The notes: generated from the letters alone by a model not told the origin. Shown: positions 8,833 to 17,401, counted from the stretch's first letter. The stretch is DNA of 64,000 nucleotides from Streptomyces sp. DG2A-72 (GCF_030499575.1 NZ_JASTLC010000001.1:5418001-5482000), one strand, 5' to 3'. A program made the numbers and translations.

Positions 8833-9804
8833 CTACTTGACGGCGATGGGATTCACCGGTGAGCCGACGGAACCGGTGATGGGCAGTGGCGCGGCGGTGA
8901 GCCAGAACTCGTACCGGCCGTCGGCGGCGCAATGTGCGGCGAGGGCGTCGAGGTCCCACATCTCACCGATGAGCAGACCGATGTGGGGGATGGCGACCTG
9001 GTGCAGCGGCTGGAAGGCGTGGTCGAACTCGTTGGGCCGCACCTCGAAGCCCCAGGTGTCGGTGGCGATCCCGGCGATCTCGCTCCGGTGCAGCCAGCCG
9101 GCCGTGCTGAAGCTCAGCCCCGGCGCCGGCCCGCCCGCGTAGTCGCCCCAGCCTTCGTGACGGGCGCGGGCCAGCCGCCCGGTGCGCACGAGGACCAGGT
9201 CGCCACGACCGACGCTCACGCCGTGCGAGGCGGCGGTTGTGGTCAGGTGCTCCTCGGTGATGGCGAAGCCGTCGGGCAGTTCGCCGTCCTGGCCGACGAC
9301 CAGGCCCACGTCGAGGAGGACGCCCCGCCCGGCGACGTGCGGAGCCATGTGCTCGATGCCGGTGACCAGATCGCCTTCGCAGGTGACGACCTTCTCCGCC
9401 GGGCGGCCGTTCCACGCCTTGCCGTGATCGAAGATGTGCCCGAGCCCGTCCCATTGGGTGGAGCACTGCAGGGGCATGGCGATCACGTCGTCGGCGCCAC
9501 CGAAACCGTGCGGAAAGCCCTGGCCTCCCAGAGCGGCGTCGGTGCCGGTGGCGAGCATCGTGTGCACCGGGTTCGTACGCCGCCGCCAGCCTTTCTGCGG
9601 GCCGTCCATGTCGAAGGCCTGTGACAAGGAGAAGCTGACGCCGTCGCGGATCAGGGCCGCGCCCTCGCGGCGCTTGGCCTCGTCGAGGAAGTTGAGCGTG
9701 CCGAGCACGTCGTCCTCGCCCCAGCGGCCCCAGTTCGAGTACGCCTTGGCGGCCTCGGCGATCGCCGCCTCGGGATCCGTACGGTCGATACGATCGGCGC
9801 TCAT
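8833..9804 (-). CDS. Cyclase family protein (kynurenine-formamidase-like fold)
   Basis: 323 residues from the ATG at 9804, which overlaps the upstream FAH stop by 4 bases (ATGA), so the longer open frame to 10098 is not used. PF04199-type features: WGEDDVLGTLNFLDEAKRRE near the N-terminus, LQCSTQWDGLGHIFDHGKAW where the family's metal motif lies, and HQVAIPHIGLLIGEMWDLDAL near the end. The classical HxGTHxDxPxH is changed to STQWDGLGH, as in the long subfamily found with aromatic catabolic genes. Likely a metal-dependent hydrolase or lactonase of the pathway; its substrate is unknown. Confidence 0.85.
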   Translation of the reverse strand: MSADRIDRTDPEAAIAEAAKAYSNWGRWGEDDVLGTLNFLDEAKRREGAALIRDGVSFSLSQAFDMDGPQKGWRRRTNPVHTMLATGTDAALGGQGFPHGFGGADDVIAMPLQCSTQWDGLGHIFDHGKAWNGRPAEKVVTCEGDLVTGIEHMAPHVAGRGVLLDVGLVVGQDGELPDGFAITEEHLTTTAASHGVSVGRGDLVLVRTGRLARARHEGWGDYAGGPAPGLSFSTAGWLHRSEIAGIATDTWGFEVRPNEFDHAFQPLHQVAIPHIGLLIGEMWDLDALAAHCAADGRYEFWLTAAPLPITGSVGSPVNPIAVK

Positions 9805-10805
9805 CGGGCCTCCTCCGCGACACAGCGGGTGCGCTGGGCGCCGAGCCCGGTGACCGAGCCGTCCATCACGTTGCCGTCGCGCAGCAGCCGGCCCCAGTGG
9901 ATGCCGTTGCCGGCCGGGCTGCCGGTCAGAACCAGGTCGCCGGGGAGCAGTCGGGCGGTCTGGGAGATGTACGAGACCAGCCGTGCGACGCCGAAGATCA
10001 TGTCGTTGGTGGACTCGTCCTGCATGGTCTCGCCGTTGAGTTTCAGGGTGACCTGCAGGTCGGACGGGTCGGCGATGGAGCCGGCCGGGACGATCCACGG
10101 GCCGAGCGGGGTGAAGCCGGGGGCGTTCTTGCTGCGCAGCCAGTCGGTGCCGATCGGGGGCATGTCCCGGCGGAAGACGGTCGCGCGGTCGGTCAGGTCA
10201 TTGGCGATGGTGTAGCCCGCGACGTACTCCAGCGCCTCCTCCACGGTGACCCGGTAGGCGGGGCGGGAGATCACCGCGGCCACCTCCAGCTCCCAGTCGG
10301 GCTTCTGGGCCCAGGCGGGCAGTACCACGTCGTCGTAGGGGCCGCTGATCGTGGTCGGCAGGCCGATGAAGACGTACGGGAGGTCCTCGGCGGCCCGCTT
10401 GTCCATGACCGCCGCGACCTCGGCGCGGGCCTCCTCGACGGTGCCCGGGGCGTCCGGGGCGCGGTGTGCGACCGCCAGGTCGATCACGTGCTGCCGGTAG
10501 TTGGCGCCGGACTGGAAGATCTGCCGGGGCTCGACAGGCGCCTGCACCCGCAGGTCATCGAGCGACAGCCATGCGCCGGCCGGATCCGCCGCGAGGGCGT
10601 GCAGGCGGGGCAACGTCTCGTCCCAGCGCTCCAGGAGCGTAAGGGTCGTCAGCGCGGGTTCACCCAGTGCCGTGCGCAGGTCGAGCACCCGGCCGTCCGG
10701 CGCCACGAGGCCGGGGAACGCGGCTCCGCCCGAGGCGGAGAGAGTGCCGATGGCGAAAGGGCCCGAGAAGGGTGCGAATGGTGCCGACGCGGCTGCGGAT
10801 TTCAC
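9801..10805 (-). CDS. Fumarylacetoacetate hydrolase family protein (first gene of the operon)
   Basis: 334 residues. The N-terminal part (to about residue 90) is the variable cap; the catalytic FAH fold follows with IFQSGANYRQHVIDLAVAHR, the acidic metal site in KPDWELEVAAVISRPAYRVT, GYTIANDLTDRATVFRRDMP and TARLLPGDLVLTGSPAGNGI. It is promoter-proximal, divergent from lysR across a 98-base gap with palindromes. Two non-identical FAH proteins in one operon suggest two successive hydrolysis or isomerisation steps, or hydrolysis of distinct intermediates. Confidence 0.88.
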   Translation of the reverse strand: MKSAAASAPFAPFSGPFAIGTLSASGGAAFPGLVAPDGRVLDLRTALGEPALTTLTLLERWDETLPRLHALAADPAGAWLSLDDLRVQAPVEPRQIFQSGANYRQHVIDLAVAHRAPDAPGTVEEARAEVAAVMDKRAAEDLPYVFIGLPTTISGPYDDVVLPAWAQKPDWELEVAAVISRPAYRVTVEEALEYVAGYTIANDLTDRATVFRRDMPPIGTDWLRSKNAPGFTPLGPWIVPAGSIADPSDLQVTLKLNGETMQDESTNDMIFGVARLVSYISQTARLLPGDLVLTGSPAGNGIHWGRLLRDGNVMDGSVTGLGAQRTRCVAEEAR

Positions 10806-10847
10806 GGAGATGTCCTCCCGATTGCGGTCCCACTAATCTGGCCCGTA

Positions 10848-10873
10848 GATTGCAATCAGGGAAATCGATTTCC
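10848..10873. promoter_or_regulatory. LysR operator candidate between divergent operons
   Basis: Two perfect palindromes lie 2 bases apart in the 98-base divergent gap: GATTGCAATC at 10848-10857 and GGAAATCGATTTCC at 10860-10873. LysR-type regulators bind dyads (T-N11-A type) in such gaps between their own gene and the operon they control. The GATTGCAATC dyad includes an ATTGCAAT core. Position and symmetry support an operator; which dyad is the recognition site is not known. Confidence 0.6.
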
Positions 10874-10903
10874 TGTATATAAGAATCCAGCCGGTGAATA
10901 CCG

Positions 10904-11869
10904 ATGGTGCCGGCTCCGGAATTGGGACGCTTCGTGAACCTGGCCAGCCTGGACCTCAATCTCGTCGTTGCCCTGCGCGCCCTCCTGCAGGAGCGCAACG
11001 TCACCAGGGCCGGCCAGCGCATCGGGCTCAGTCAACCCGCGATGAGCGCGGCCCTGGCCCGGCTGCGCCGCCACTTCGACGACGACCTGCTCGCCCGGGT
11101 GGGCGGAGGGTACGAACTGACCGCCCTCGGGCAGGCCCTCCTCGACCGAACCACCACCGCATGCGACCTGCTGGAGCGCGTCTTCGCCAGTCAGGCCGAA
11201 TTCAACCCCTCCCGCGAGGAACACGAGTTCACGCTGATCGCCTCGGACTACGCGGTTGCCGTCTTCGGCACCGAACTCGCCCGGACCATCCAAGCCGAGG
11301 CGCCAGGTATCCGGCTCAGGTTCAAACAGGTACCGAACGAATTCATCGACAGCACCGGGTCGCTGCTCAGCACCGTGGACGGGCTACTGCTGCCCCACGG
11401 CATCATTCGCGGCTTCCCCACGGTCGAGCTCTACCAGGACAGCTGGGTCTTCCTGGTCGCGGACGACAACCCGGAGGTCGGCGAGCAGCTCACCCTCGAC
11501 GACCTGGCCCGGCTGCCGTGGGTGACGTACCAGCGAGCCTACGACGCCCCCGCCGCCCGCCAGATCGCCATGCTCGGTATCGAGCCGCGCGTGGCGGTCT
11601 CCGTGGACAGTTTCCAGCTGATGCCACTCCTGGTCGCAGGCACCCGCCGGGTAGCTCTCCTTCAGAGGCGTCTCGCCGACGAGCTGGACGGACTCGCACC
11701 CGTCCGCATCATGGAACCGCCCTATGACGCCGTGCCGCTCCAGCAGGCCTTGTGGTGGCATCCGGTCCACATGCACGACGCGGCGCACATGTGGCTGCGG
11801 GAGACGACGGCCCGGGTCGCCGAGATGATGGAGGCCGGTCGGCCCGCGATCTCCCGTCCGCCGAAATGA
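10904..11869 (+). CDS. LysR-family regulator of the ring-cleavage operon
   Basis: 321 residues if the ATG at 10904 is used. A GTG at 10934 would give the more typical start VNLASLDLNLVVALRALLQE; neither has a strong ribosome binding site. The HTH is in about residues 27-50 (NVTRAGQRIGLSQPAMSAAL), the linker helix follows, and the two-lobed effector domain runs from about residue 100. It resembles the NodD/NahR branch (FTLIASDYAVAVFGTELART). Divergent from the catabolic operon, so it most likely activates it in response to the aromatic substrate or an intermediate. The gene ends just before the first tRNA-Gly scar module. Confidence 0.9.
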   Translation: MVPAPELGRFVNLASLDLNLVVALRALLQERNVTRAGQRIGLSQPAMSAALARLRRHFDDDLLARVGGGYELTALGQALLDRTTTACDLLERVFASQAEFNPSREEHEFTLIASDYAVAVFGTELARTIQAEAPGIRLRFKQVPNEFIDSTGSLLSTVDGLLLPHGIIRGFPTVELYQDSWVFLVADDNPEVGEQLTLDDLARLPWVTYQRAYDAPAARQIAMLGIEPRVAVSVDSFQLMPLLVAGTRRVALLQRRLADELDGLAPVRIMEPPYDAVPLQQALWWHPVHMHDAAHMWLRETTARVAEMMEAGRPAISRPPK

Positions 11870-11910
11870 GGGTTGGGCTGTGCCCTGCACGCCACCCTCA
11901 AATTGGACTG

Positions 11911-12124
11911 GACAACAAACAAATCCCAGGCCACTGACCTGGGGTTTCATGATGAAGCGGGTGACGAGAATCGAACTCGCGCTCTCAGCTTGGGAAGCGC
12001 CGGCGCTTACGTGATCGCATGGCTGCTGACCTGCGTGGCTTCGTCGCGTCGATGCCGTTGCGCGGGCCTGATCGCACCGCTGTTGACCGTGGTTGTCCGC
12101 TCTTACGGGCACGGATTGGGCACG
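11911..12124 (-). repeat. tRNA-Gly(CCC) attachment-site scar, copy 1
   Basis: From left to right: an imperfect hairpin (AAATCCCAGG / CCTGGGGTTT, 11921-11947), the 3' half of tRNA-Gly at 11953-11998 (minus strand, T-arm, variable loop and anticodon stem-loop with CCC), then a break at the anticodon stem and a conserved block at 12074-12124 ending in two GGGCACG repeats. The 5' half of the tRNA is missing, as in the distal attachment site left by an element integrated in a tRNA gene. In this copy the encoded CCA end is degenerate (TGAA instead of TGGA). Confidence 0.75.
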
Positions 12125-12222
12125 GCCTCGGCTTGTGTCGTTCGGCGGCACCATCGGGCCCGCGAGGAGCTGTCCCAGATGACACGTCGGCGGAAGCCGT
12201 ACGGACGACCTTGCGTGTGCAC

Positions 12223-12948
12223 TCAGCAACCACTCGCCACGGCGCCATCACCACGAGGGCTGAGCTGCACGCTCCTTGTTGATGGGGGGATGCCGTCGGC
12301 GGTAGTCAGTTCCTCGTCGATCAGTCTGCCGAACTTGCCGTACCGCTTCGGCGCATCCTCCTCATCCTCCTCATCCCCCTGCCGCCACTCCAGTTCGCCT
12401 TCGTCCGTGATGCGTGACGTGTAGCCGCCGATCCCTTCCCCTTCTTCCAGGCCGATCGCGACGGAGGCCAGGAGCGCGGGCAAAGACGCCATCCAGGCCA
12501 CCGGCTCGAAGCGGCTGACGTCGTCGTGCCAGGCGACACCGATCCGCCCCTGCTTGGTGCAGTCGCGTTGATCGATGACCATCGAATCGCCGCATCCGTT
12601 CCATGCGATCGGTATCCACTGCGGGTGCCACCACGGTCCGTACTCCCGCTCCGGGTCCCACTCGTCGTCGGTCTCGGGATGGATCCGTATCCGCTGCTGC
12701 CAAGTCTCGGCCAGGCCGCGCACCCCATGCAGCATCCATATGCTCGGGAGCAGCGTGGCGTGGTCGGTTCCGTCGTGGCGCAGCAAGGACTCCACCAATG
12801 CCCTGGGGAAGCGCATGCCCAGCGCCTTTTCCGCTTCGGCGATGGCTGTCGGCTCCGCCGGCCCCGGCAACGAGGCGAAGGTCCGCGGGGCGTGAGCCTT
12901 CAGCCACGCTTCGATCCTGAGCCACGCTGGAGTCACGGACACGGCCAT
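12223..12948 (-). CDS. SMI1/KNR4-like protein
   Basis: About 241 residues from the ATG at 12948 (MAVSVTPAWLRIEAWLKAHA); upstream in-frame starts exist and no ribosome binding site decides. The SMI1/KNR4 (SUKH) signature is clear: a leading helix pair, EAEKALGMRFPRALVESLLR, HDGTDH, WMLHGVRGLAETWQQ, IPIAWNGCGDSMVIDQRD and GRIGVAWHDD. SUKH proteins are often immunity proteins of polymorphic toxin systems or regulators; no toxin gene is adjacent. The acidic stretch DEEDEEDAPKRYGKFGRL follows the domain. It lies just inside scar copy 1. Confidence 0.8.
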   Translation of the reverse strand: MAVSVTPAWLRIEAWLKAHAPRTFASLPGPAEPTAIAEAEKALGMRFPRALVESLLRHDGTDHATLLPSIWMLHGVRGLAETWQQRIRIHPETDDEWDPEREYGPWWHPQWIPIAWNGCGDSMVIDQRDCTKQGRIGVAWHDDVSRFEPVAWMASLPALLASVAIGLEEGEGIGGYTSRITDEGELEWRQGDEEDEEDAPKRYGKFGRLIDEELTTADGIPPSTRSVQLSPRGDGAVASGC

Positions 12949-13118
12949 GGCGGACAGTATGTGCCGCACCTGCGACAGAGGGTAGACCCGCGACATCCGG
13001 CATGTCCGGTTCGGCGAAGAGGTGCTGGTGCGGAGTCCCCGTGTTCGAGGCAGCCTCAGGTTTGGCCCAGCCGGCACCGCCACCGTGCCGCGCTGGCGCT
13101 GGCGCTGGCGAAGCGTTC

Positions 13119-13730
13119 TTACAGCAGGCCGTTGTCCTTGGCATAGAGCGCCGCCTGGGTGCGGTCGCGCAGGCCGAGGCGGGTGAGGATGCGGGAGATG
13201 TGGTTCTTCACGGTGCCCTCGCTGAGGTAGAGCCGGGCGGCGATCTCCTTGTTCGAGGCACCGACGGCGATCTGCCGCAGCACCTCCGTCTCGCGTGGGG
13301 TCAGCGGGCCGGGGGAGGGCGGTCCGACGACGATTCGGGCGGCGACGGAGGCGTCGAGCTGGGCGACGCCCGCGTGTGCCAGGTGTACGGCGCGGGCCAG
13401 GTCGGCGGCGGGGAGGTTTTTCAGCAGATAGCCGGCCGCTCCGGCGCGCAGGGCGCGGGTGACGTACTCGTCGTCGTCGAAGGTCGTCAGCATCAGGATC
13501 TTTACGCCGGGGAGCCGGCGGTACAGCGCCTCGGTGGCGGCGACGCCGTCCATCTCCGGCATCCGCACGTCCATCAGGATCACGTCGGGCCGGGCGTCCG
13601 GGGCCTTCGCGACAGCCTCGGCCCCATCGCCCGCAGTGCCCGCCACCTCAATACCGTCCTGCAGGCCGAGCAGTGCGGCGATGCCCTCGCGTACCAGGTC
13701 CTGGTCGTCGACCACGAACACCCTCACCAC
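13119..13730 (-). CDS. NarL/LuxR-type response regulator
   Basis: 203 residues. Receiver domain residues 1-120 with phosphoacceptor Asp54 (ILMDVRMPEM), acidic pair DD at 8-9 and Lys in GYLLKNLPAADL. The LuxR HTH occupies about 140-200 (LTPRETEVLRQIAVGASNKE and TVKNHISRILTRLGLRDRTQ). It overlaps the start of the cognate kinase gene by 7 bases, so the two are co-translated. Its targets are unknown; the divergent secreted hydrolase beyond the kinase is a candidate. Confidence 0.93.
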   Translation of the reverse strand: MVRVFVVDDQDLVREGIAALLGLQDGIEVAGTAGDGAEAVAKAPDARPDVILMDVRMPEMDGVAATEALYRRLPGVKILMLTTFDDDEYVTRALRAGAAGYLLKNLPAADLARAVHLAHAGVAQLDASVAARIVVGPPSPGPLTPRETEVLRQIAVGASNKEIAARLYLSEGTVKNHISRILTRLGLRDRTQAALYAKDNGLL

Positions 13731-14794
13731 GGGACGGCCACCTCCAACGTGGTGCCCGAGGCGGAGGTGGCGATCTCGACCGTCCCACCGGCGGCCCGCA
13801 CCCGCTCGCGCAGTCCGCGCAGCCCGAAGCCCTCGGGGGCGCCGTCGAAGCCGCGGCCATCGTCATCGACCCGCAGCCGGGCGCCCTGCTCGTCGTACGA
13901 GACGTGGACCCCTATCCGTGAGGCGCGGGCGTGGCGACAGGCGTTGGCGAGGGCCTCCTGGGCGGCCCGGTAGAGCACCAGCGGCGGCCGCCGGTTCGTC
14001 CCGGTGACCGTCAGGGTGACGCGGCGGTCGTCCCCGTCCAGCCGGGCCACCAGCTCCTCCAGCGCTCCGCCGAACTCCGCATCGTCGCCGTCGCCGAGGG
14101 CTCGTACCGACGAGCGGACCTCGTGCAACGCCTGGCCGGCGGACCAGCGCGCGTTGGCCACCGCCTTGGCCGACCGCTCCGGGTCGAGGGCGCCGAACGC
14201 CTCGGCCGTCTCCAGCTGGACGCCGATCGCCGTCAAATGGTGGCCCAAGCTGTCGTGGATCTCCCGGGCCAGCCGGTTGCGCTCCCGCGCCGCGGACAGC
14301 TCCGCCACCCGCTCCCGCGCCTGCCGCTCCCGGACCGCGACGGCCGCCATGGTCGTCGCCAGGACGACGCCGAGGGCGAACATCAGCAGGTCCGAGATGT
14401 ACGCGATGCGCGTCCACCACGAGTCGACGGCCACGGTGAAGGCCACGGCGACGGCGCACACACAGCCGGCGCCGAGCCAGATGGCCGTCCGGCGGCCGAA
14501 GGCGAAGTAGCCCAGGAACGGCACCAGCACGAACAGCACCCGCGACAGCCCCGAGGTGTCCAGCGCGGCCACCGCGCCGAATGCCGCCGCCCGGGCCGCC
14601 AGCACGGCGACCGCGGCGCGCGTCCCGGCCGTGCCCGTGCGGGGGCGCAGCTCCCACAGGACCAGGGCGGTGAGTACGGCGGCGAAGGCCGCGCTGCGCC
14701 AGCCGAGGCCGGGGCCGATGGCGGCGTAGTACAGGCCGCCCGCGAGGACCGCGCCGTACAGGACGGGCGGCACCCAGGGGACAGGGTGCGACAT
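13724..14794 (-). CDS. Sensor histidine kinase (HisKA_3 / NarX-DesK type)
   Basis: 356 residues. The first 150 residues contain four to six hydrophobic segments (VLYGAVLAGGLYYAAIG, FAAVLTALVLWEL, VLFVLVPFLGYFAFG, LLMFALGVVLATTMAA) with little extracytoplasmic sequence, so the signal is probably sensed in or at the membrane. Phosphoacceptor His180 is in NRLAREIHDSLGHHLTAIGV; the HATPase motif is RVDDDGRGFDGAPEGFGLRG. GGAGG lies 4 bases before the ATG. Paired with the overlapping response regulator gene. Confidence 0.93.
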   Translation of the reverse strand: MSHPVPWVPPVLYGAVLAGGLYYAAIGPGLGWRSAAFAAVLTALVLWELRPRTGTAGTRAAVAVLAARAAAFGAVAALDTSGLSRVLFVLVPFLGYFAFGRRTAIWLGAGCVCAVAVAFTVAVDSWWTRIAYISDLLMFALGVVLATTMAAVAVRERQARERVAELSAARERNRLAREIHDSLGHHLTAIGVQLETAEAFGALDPERSAKAVANARWSAGQALHEVRSSVRALGDGDDAEFGGALEELVARLDGDDRRVTLTVTGTNRRPPLVLYRAAQEALANACRHARASRIGVHVSYDEQGARLRVDDDGRGFDGAPEGFGLRGLRERVRAAGGTVEIATSASGTTLEVAVPW

Positions 14795-14982
14795 GCCGCC
14801 TCCTTCGGGGATGCCGAGGGCAGCTTATGCGGCGGGGGGCCTGGGCGGCAGTGCCGGAAGGCACGTGACCTCCGGCTGCGGAGGCGGGGGCCGGATCGCA
14901 CTTCTGAGGGGCGGGGCGGGGTTCTTACGGTCGCGGTGTGCATCCGGCCGACGAGGCCGACGCAGCCGCAAAGGAGCTCCCC

Positions 14983-16209
14983 GTGATCCGAGCCAGACTG
15001 ATCGCCCCCGCCCTGCTCTTCGCCCTGACCATCCCCGCCGCACCCGCCGCCGCGCAGACCGGGGGCTGCCCCGGGGTCCGGGTGCCCGGTGCCGAACGCG
15101 CGGTGACCTCGTGCCTGGACGACCTGACGACCGCGGGGACGACCCGCAGCGGGCACACCGACCCGGCGGACTGGGCGGGGCTGGTCGCCCCCGGCACCGT
15201 GACCCCGTCCGGGGTGCCCGGTGTGCAGGTGGACGGCTACTTCCCCGACACGTCCACCACCAACACCAACCACGGCTGGCAGCACGACGCCCAGTTCGTG
15301 CTGCGGTTGCCGCGCGACTGGAACGGCGGCCTCGTCGTCGCCGGACCGCCCGGCACCCGCGAGCAGTACGCCAACGACCCGATCATCGCCGACCAGGTGC
15401 TCGCCAAGGGCTACGCCTACGCCGCCACGGACAAGGGCAGCACGGGAGCGGCCCCGGCCACGCCCGGCCAGCGCCCCGGCGCCTCGATCGCGGAATGGCA
15501 CCGGCGCGTCACCCAGCTCACCCGCGCCGCCAGAGCTACCCTCACCGGCCACTACGGGCACGCCCCCACCCGCACCTACGCCGCCGGACTGTCCGTCGGC
15601 GGATACCTCGTGCGGTGGCAGCTGGAGCACCACCCGGAGCTGTACACCGGCGGGGTGGACTGGAACGCGCTGATCTTCACCCCGGACACCAGCCTGCTCA
15701 CCACCCTGCCGCCCGCCCTGCGCGCCTATCCGGCCTACGCCGACGGCGACCCGGCCGCCCACACGGCCCTGCTGACCACCGGTTATCCGGCCGGCTCCGA
15801 GCCCGCCTGGGCCTTCAGCTTCCGCAGCCTGTGGACGCCCCTGCTGCACCAGGTCCGCACCGAACTCGACCCGGCCTACACCGGTGAGGACTCCGCGTAC
15901 GACCTGTCCGCCCGCCCCCGCAGCGTGCACCGCGCCATCGCCCGGATCTCCCTGACCGGCCGGCTGACCCGGCCGCTGATCAGCGTCCAGGGCAGCCTCG
16001 ACGCCCTCACCCCGCCGTCCCGCTACGCCGCGGCGTACACCCGACTCGTCGCAGATGCGGACCGTACCCGGCTGCACCGGACCATCGCGGTGCCCGGCGG
16101 GCCCCATACGGACGGGCTGACCCCGCTCGCCCCGGACTTCCGGCCGGTGCTCCCCGCCTTCGCGGCGGCGTTCACGAAGCTCGAGGGCTGGACCCAGTGT
16201 CGGCGTTGA
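14983..16209 (+). CDS. Secreted alpha/beta hydrolase (esterase/tannase-like)
   Basis: 408 residues from GTG 14983, fixed by AAGGAG at 14971-14976. Sec signal VIRARLIAPALLFALTIPAA with AAA cleavage region. Catalytic serine in the nucleophile elbow YAAGLSVGGYLVRW, acid in ISVQGSLDALTPP and histidine in VPGGPHTDGLTP. A Cys pair near the mature N-terminus (GGCPGV ... VTSCLDD) suggests a disulfide. Resembles bacterial tannase/feruloyl-esterase and 3-hydroxybutyrate-oligomer hydrolases; the substrate cannot be chosen. It is divergent from the kinase gene across about 190 bases. Confidence 0.8.
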   Translation: MIRARLIAPALLFALTIPAAPAAAQTGGCPGVRVPGAERAVTSCLDDLTTAGTTRSGHTDPADWAGLVAPGTVTPSGVPGVQVDGYFPDTSTTNTNHGWQHDAQFVLRLPRDWNGGLVVAGPPGTREQYANDPIIADQVLAKGYAYAATDKGSTGAAPATPGQRPGASIAEWHRRVTQLTRAARATLTGHYGHAPTRTYAAGLSVGGYLVRWQLEHHPELYTGGVDWNALIFTPDTSLLTTLPPALRAYPAYADGDPAAHTALLTTGYPAGSEPAWAFSFRSLWTPLLHQVRTELDPAYTGEDSAYDLSARPRSVHRAIARISLTGRLTRPLISVQGSLDALTPPSRYAAAYTRLVADADRTRLHRTIAVPGGPHTDGLTPLAPDFRPVLPAFAAAFTKLEGWTQCRR

Positions 16210-16591
16210 ACGCCTCCTGCACCCGCCTGGATCTACGCCCCGGGCCGACCCGCATGAGTACGCGGAGTGGTTCCGGCAGCTGATCAAGGAGGATCTCGGT
16301 TCTGCCTCCCAGGTTGCCCAGGCCGTTGCCGCACTGCGTGACGCTGGTCCCACTCTGGGCCGTCTTCTTGCAGACCGGCTGAAGGGATCGGACCTGCATC
16401 ACCTCAAGGAGCTGAGGCCGGGATCGGGTGGCCGGTCCGAGATCCGGATCATCTTCGCCTTTGATCCGACTCGTTCGGCCCTGCTACTCCTCGGCGGCGA
16501 CAAGGCGGGAAACTGGGATCGTTGGTACCGCGACAACATTCCTCTGGCTGAACAGCTCTACCGCGACTACGTCGGCGACACGGAGGACTGA
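16202..16591 (+). pseudogene. HigB/RelE-like toxin, 5' end degenerate
   Basis: The frame ending at 16591 reads HEYAEWFRQLIKEDLGSASQ, then LKGSDLHHLKELRPGSGG, SEIRIIFAFDPTRSALLLLG and GDKAGNWDRWYRDNIPLAEQ. This is the Gp49/HigB mRNA-interferase-type fold with its conserved KELR and RI-FAFD segments. No ATG, GTG or TTG precedes HEYAEWF in this frame, while another frame reads WIYAP just upstream, so the start appears lost by an indel. It immediately precedes an XRE antitoxin gene that is also frameshifted, so the pair is decaying. Confidence 0.7.
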
Positions 16592-16600
16592 GGAGTAGGC

Positions 16601-16950
16601 ATGCGCAAGAAGGCCCCGCAGGACTGGGAGACCCTGGAGCAGGAGCTGTACTCGGCCGGTGTGGAACCCGCCGAGGTGGAAGCTGGTGCGCGCCGTCTGC
16701 CGGCGAAGCCCGTGGTCATCAACTCGCCGAGGCGCGCAAGCAGTACGGGCTGGCCCAGAGGGACGTGGCTGCCCGCATGAGGGTGAGCATCGCTCGCGTA
16801 TCCCAGATCGAGCATGGTGAGGTCGCCACTCTCGATGTCATCGCACGTTACGTCGAGGCGCTCGGCGGCAGATTGGACCTCGTCGCCGACTTCGGTGACC
16901 ACACGCTGCGGATGCCGGCCAGTGGTGATCAGGGCAGCGCGGCGGCGTAG
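16601..16950 (+). pseudogene. XRE-family antitoxin (HigA-like), frameshifted
   Basis: ATG 16601 follows GAGGAG by 5 bases. The first frame gives MRKKAPQDWETLEQELYSAG up to EVEAGARRL, typical of HigA N-termini. A single-base shift at about 16695-16700 is then needed to continue as GHQLAEARKQYGLAQRDVAA, RMRVSIARVSQIEHGEVATL, DVIARYVEALGGRLDLVADF and a stop at 16950. The HTH (about LAQRDVAARMRVSIARVSQI) is thus in another frame from the start. One base error in the sequence would equally explain it. Confidence 0.75.
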
Positions 16951-17110
16951 CCTGCCCGAAGGCTTTGGAGTGGTCCCCTACGGTGCACCGCTCGGCAGCG
17001 TTCTTACGGGAAAAGCAGGCTGAGGGCTCTCCTTATATGATCTTGCGCTGCTCGGCGTGAAAACAGCAGGTCAGCGATACATACCGCTATGAGGAGCAGA
17101 GGCTTGCTCG

Positions 17111-17401
17111 CCTCAACTAAGCACTCGTGCCCACCGCGTGCCCAATCTTCGAGTGCGTGGCGGGGTGAAAGGCACCGGAGAGCCGGTGGCGCAACAGAAG
17201 CCCCAGGTCGCTGACCTGGGGCTTCTCTCTGGAGCGGGTGACGAGAATCGAACTCGCGCTCTCAGCTTGGGAAGCGACGGCGCTTGGGCGGGTTCTGTGG
17301 CTCTGATCTGCGCAGATACCGTCTCCTTGGGTGGTCGTGAGGGTCGGTTCGCACCGCTGTTGACCGTGGTTTCCCGCTCTTACGGGCACGCTATGGGCAC
17401 G
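17111..17401 (-). repeat. tRNA-Gly(CCC) attachment-site scar, copy 2 (most complete)
   Basis: Contains, left to right: two CGTGCCC repeats in opposite orientation at about 17121-17141, a perfect 13-base hairpin at 17197-17225, the tRNA-Gly 3' half including encoded CCA at 17230-17275, and the conserved arm block at 17351-17401 ending GGGCACG...GGGCAC. Having arm-like repeats on both flanks makes this copy closest to a full attP. The tRNA 5' half is absent. Confidence 0.78.
17197..17225 (-). terminator. Perfect hairpin downstream of the tRNA-Gly fragment
   Basis: GAAGCCCCAGGTC (17197-17209), loop GCT, GACCTGGGGCTTC (17213-17225): a 13-base perfect stem. Read on the minus strand it lies 4 bases past the tRNA 3' end, where a tRNA terminator is expected. 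Related hairpins stand at the same place in the other three scar copies. Confidence 0.65.

Noticed and set aside
11953..11998. Complete tRNA-Gly gene
   Set aside because: Only the 3' half is present; the D-arm and 5' acceptor strand are missing here and in the other three copies.
11384..12229. Minus-strand open frame across the first scar
   Set aside because: Contains the antisense translation of a tRNA 3' half (the familiar VTRIEL-ALSAWE type peptide), not a protein.
14383..16353. 656-residue minus-strand frame opposite the secreted hydrolase
   Set aside because: Gly/Arg/Val-rich shadow; the secreted hydrolase and kinase account for the region.
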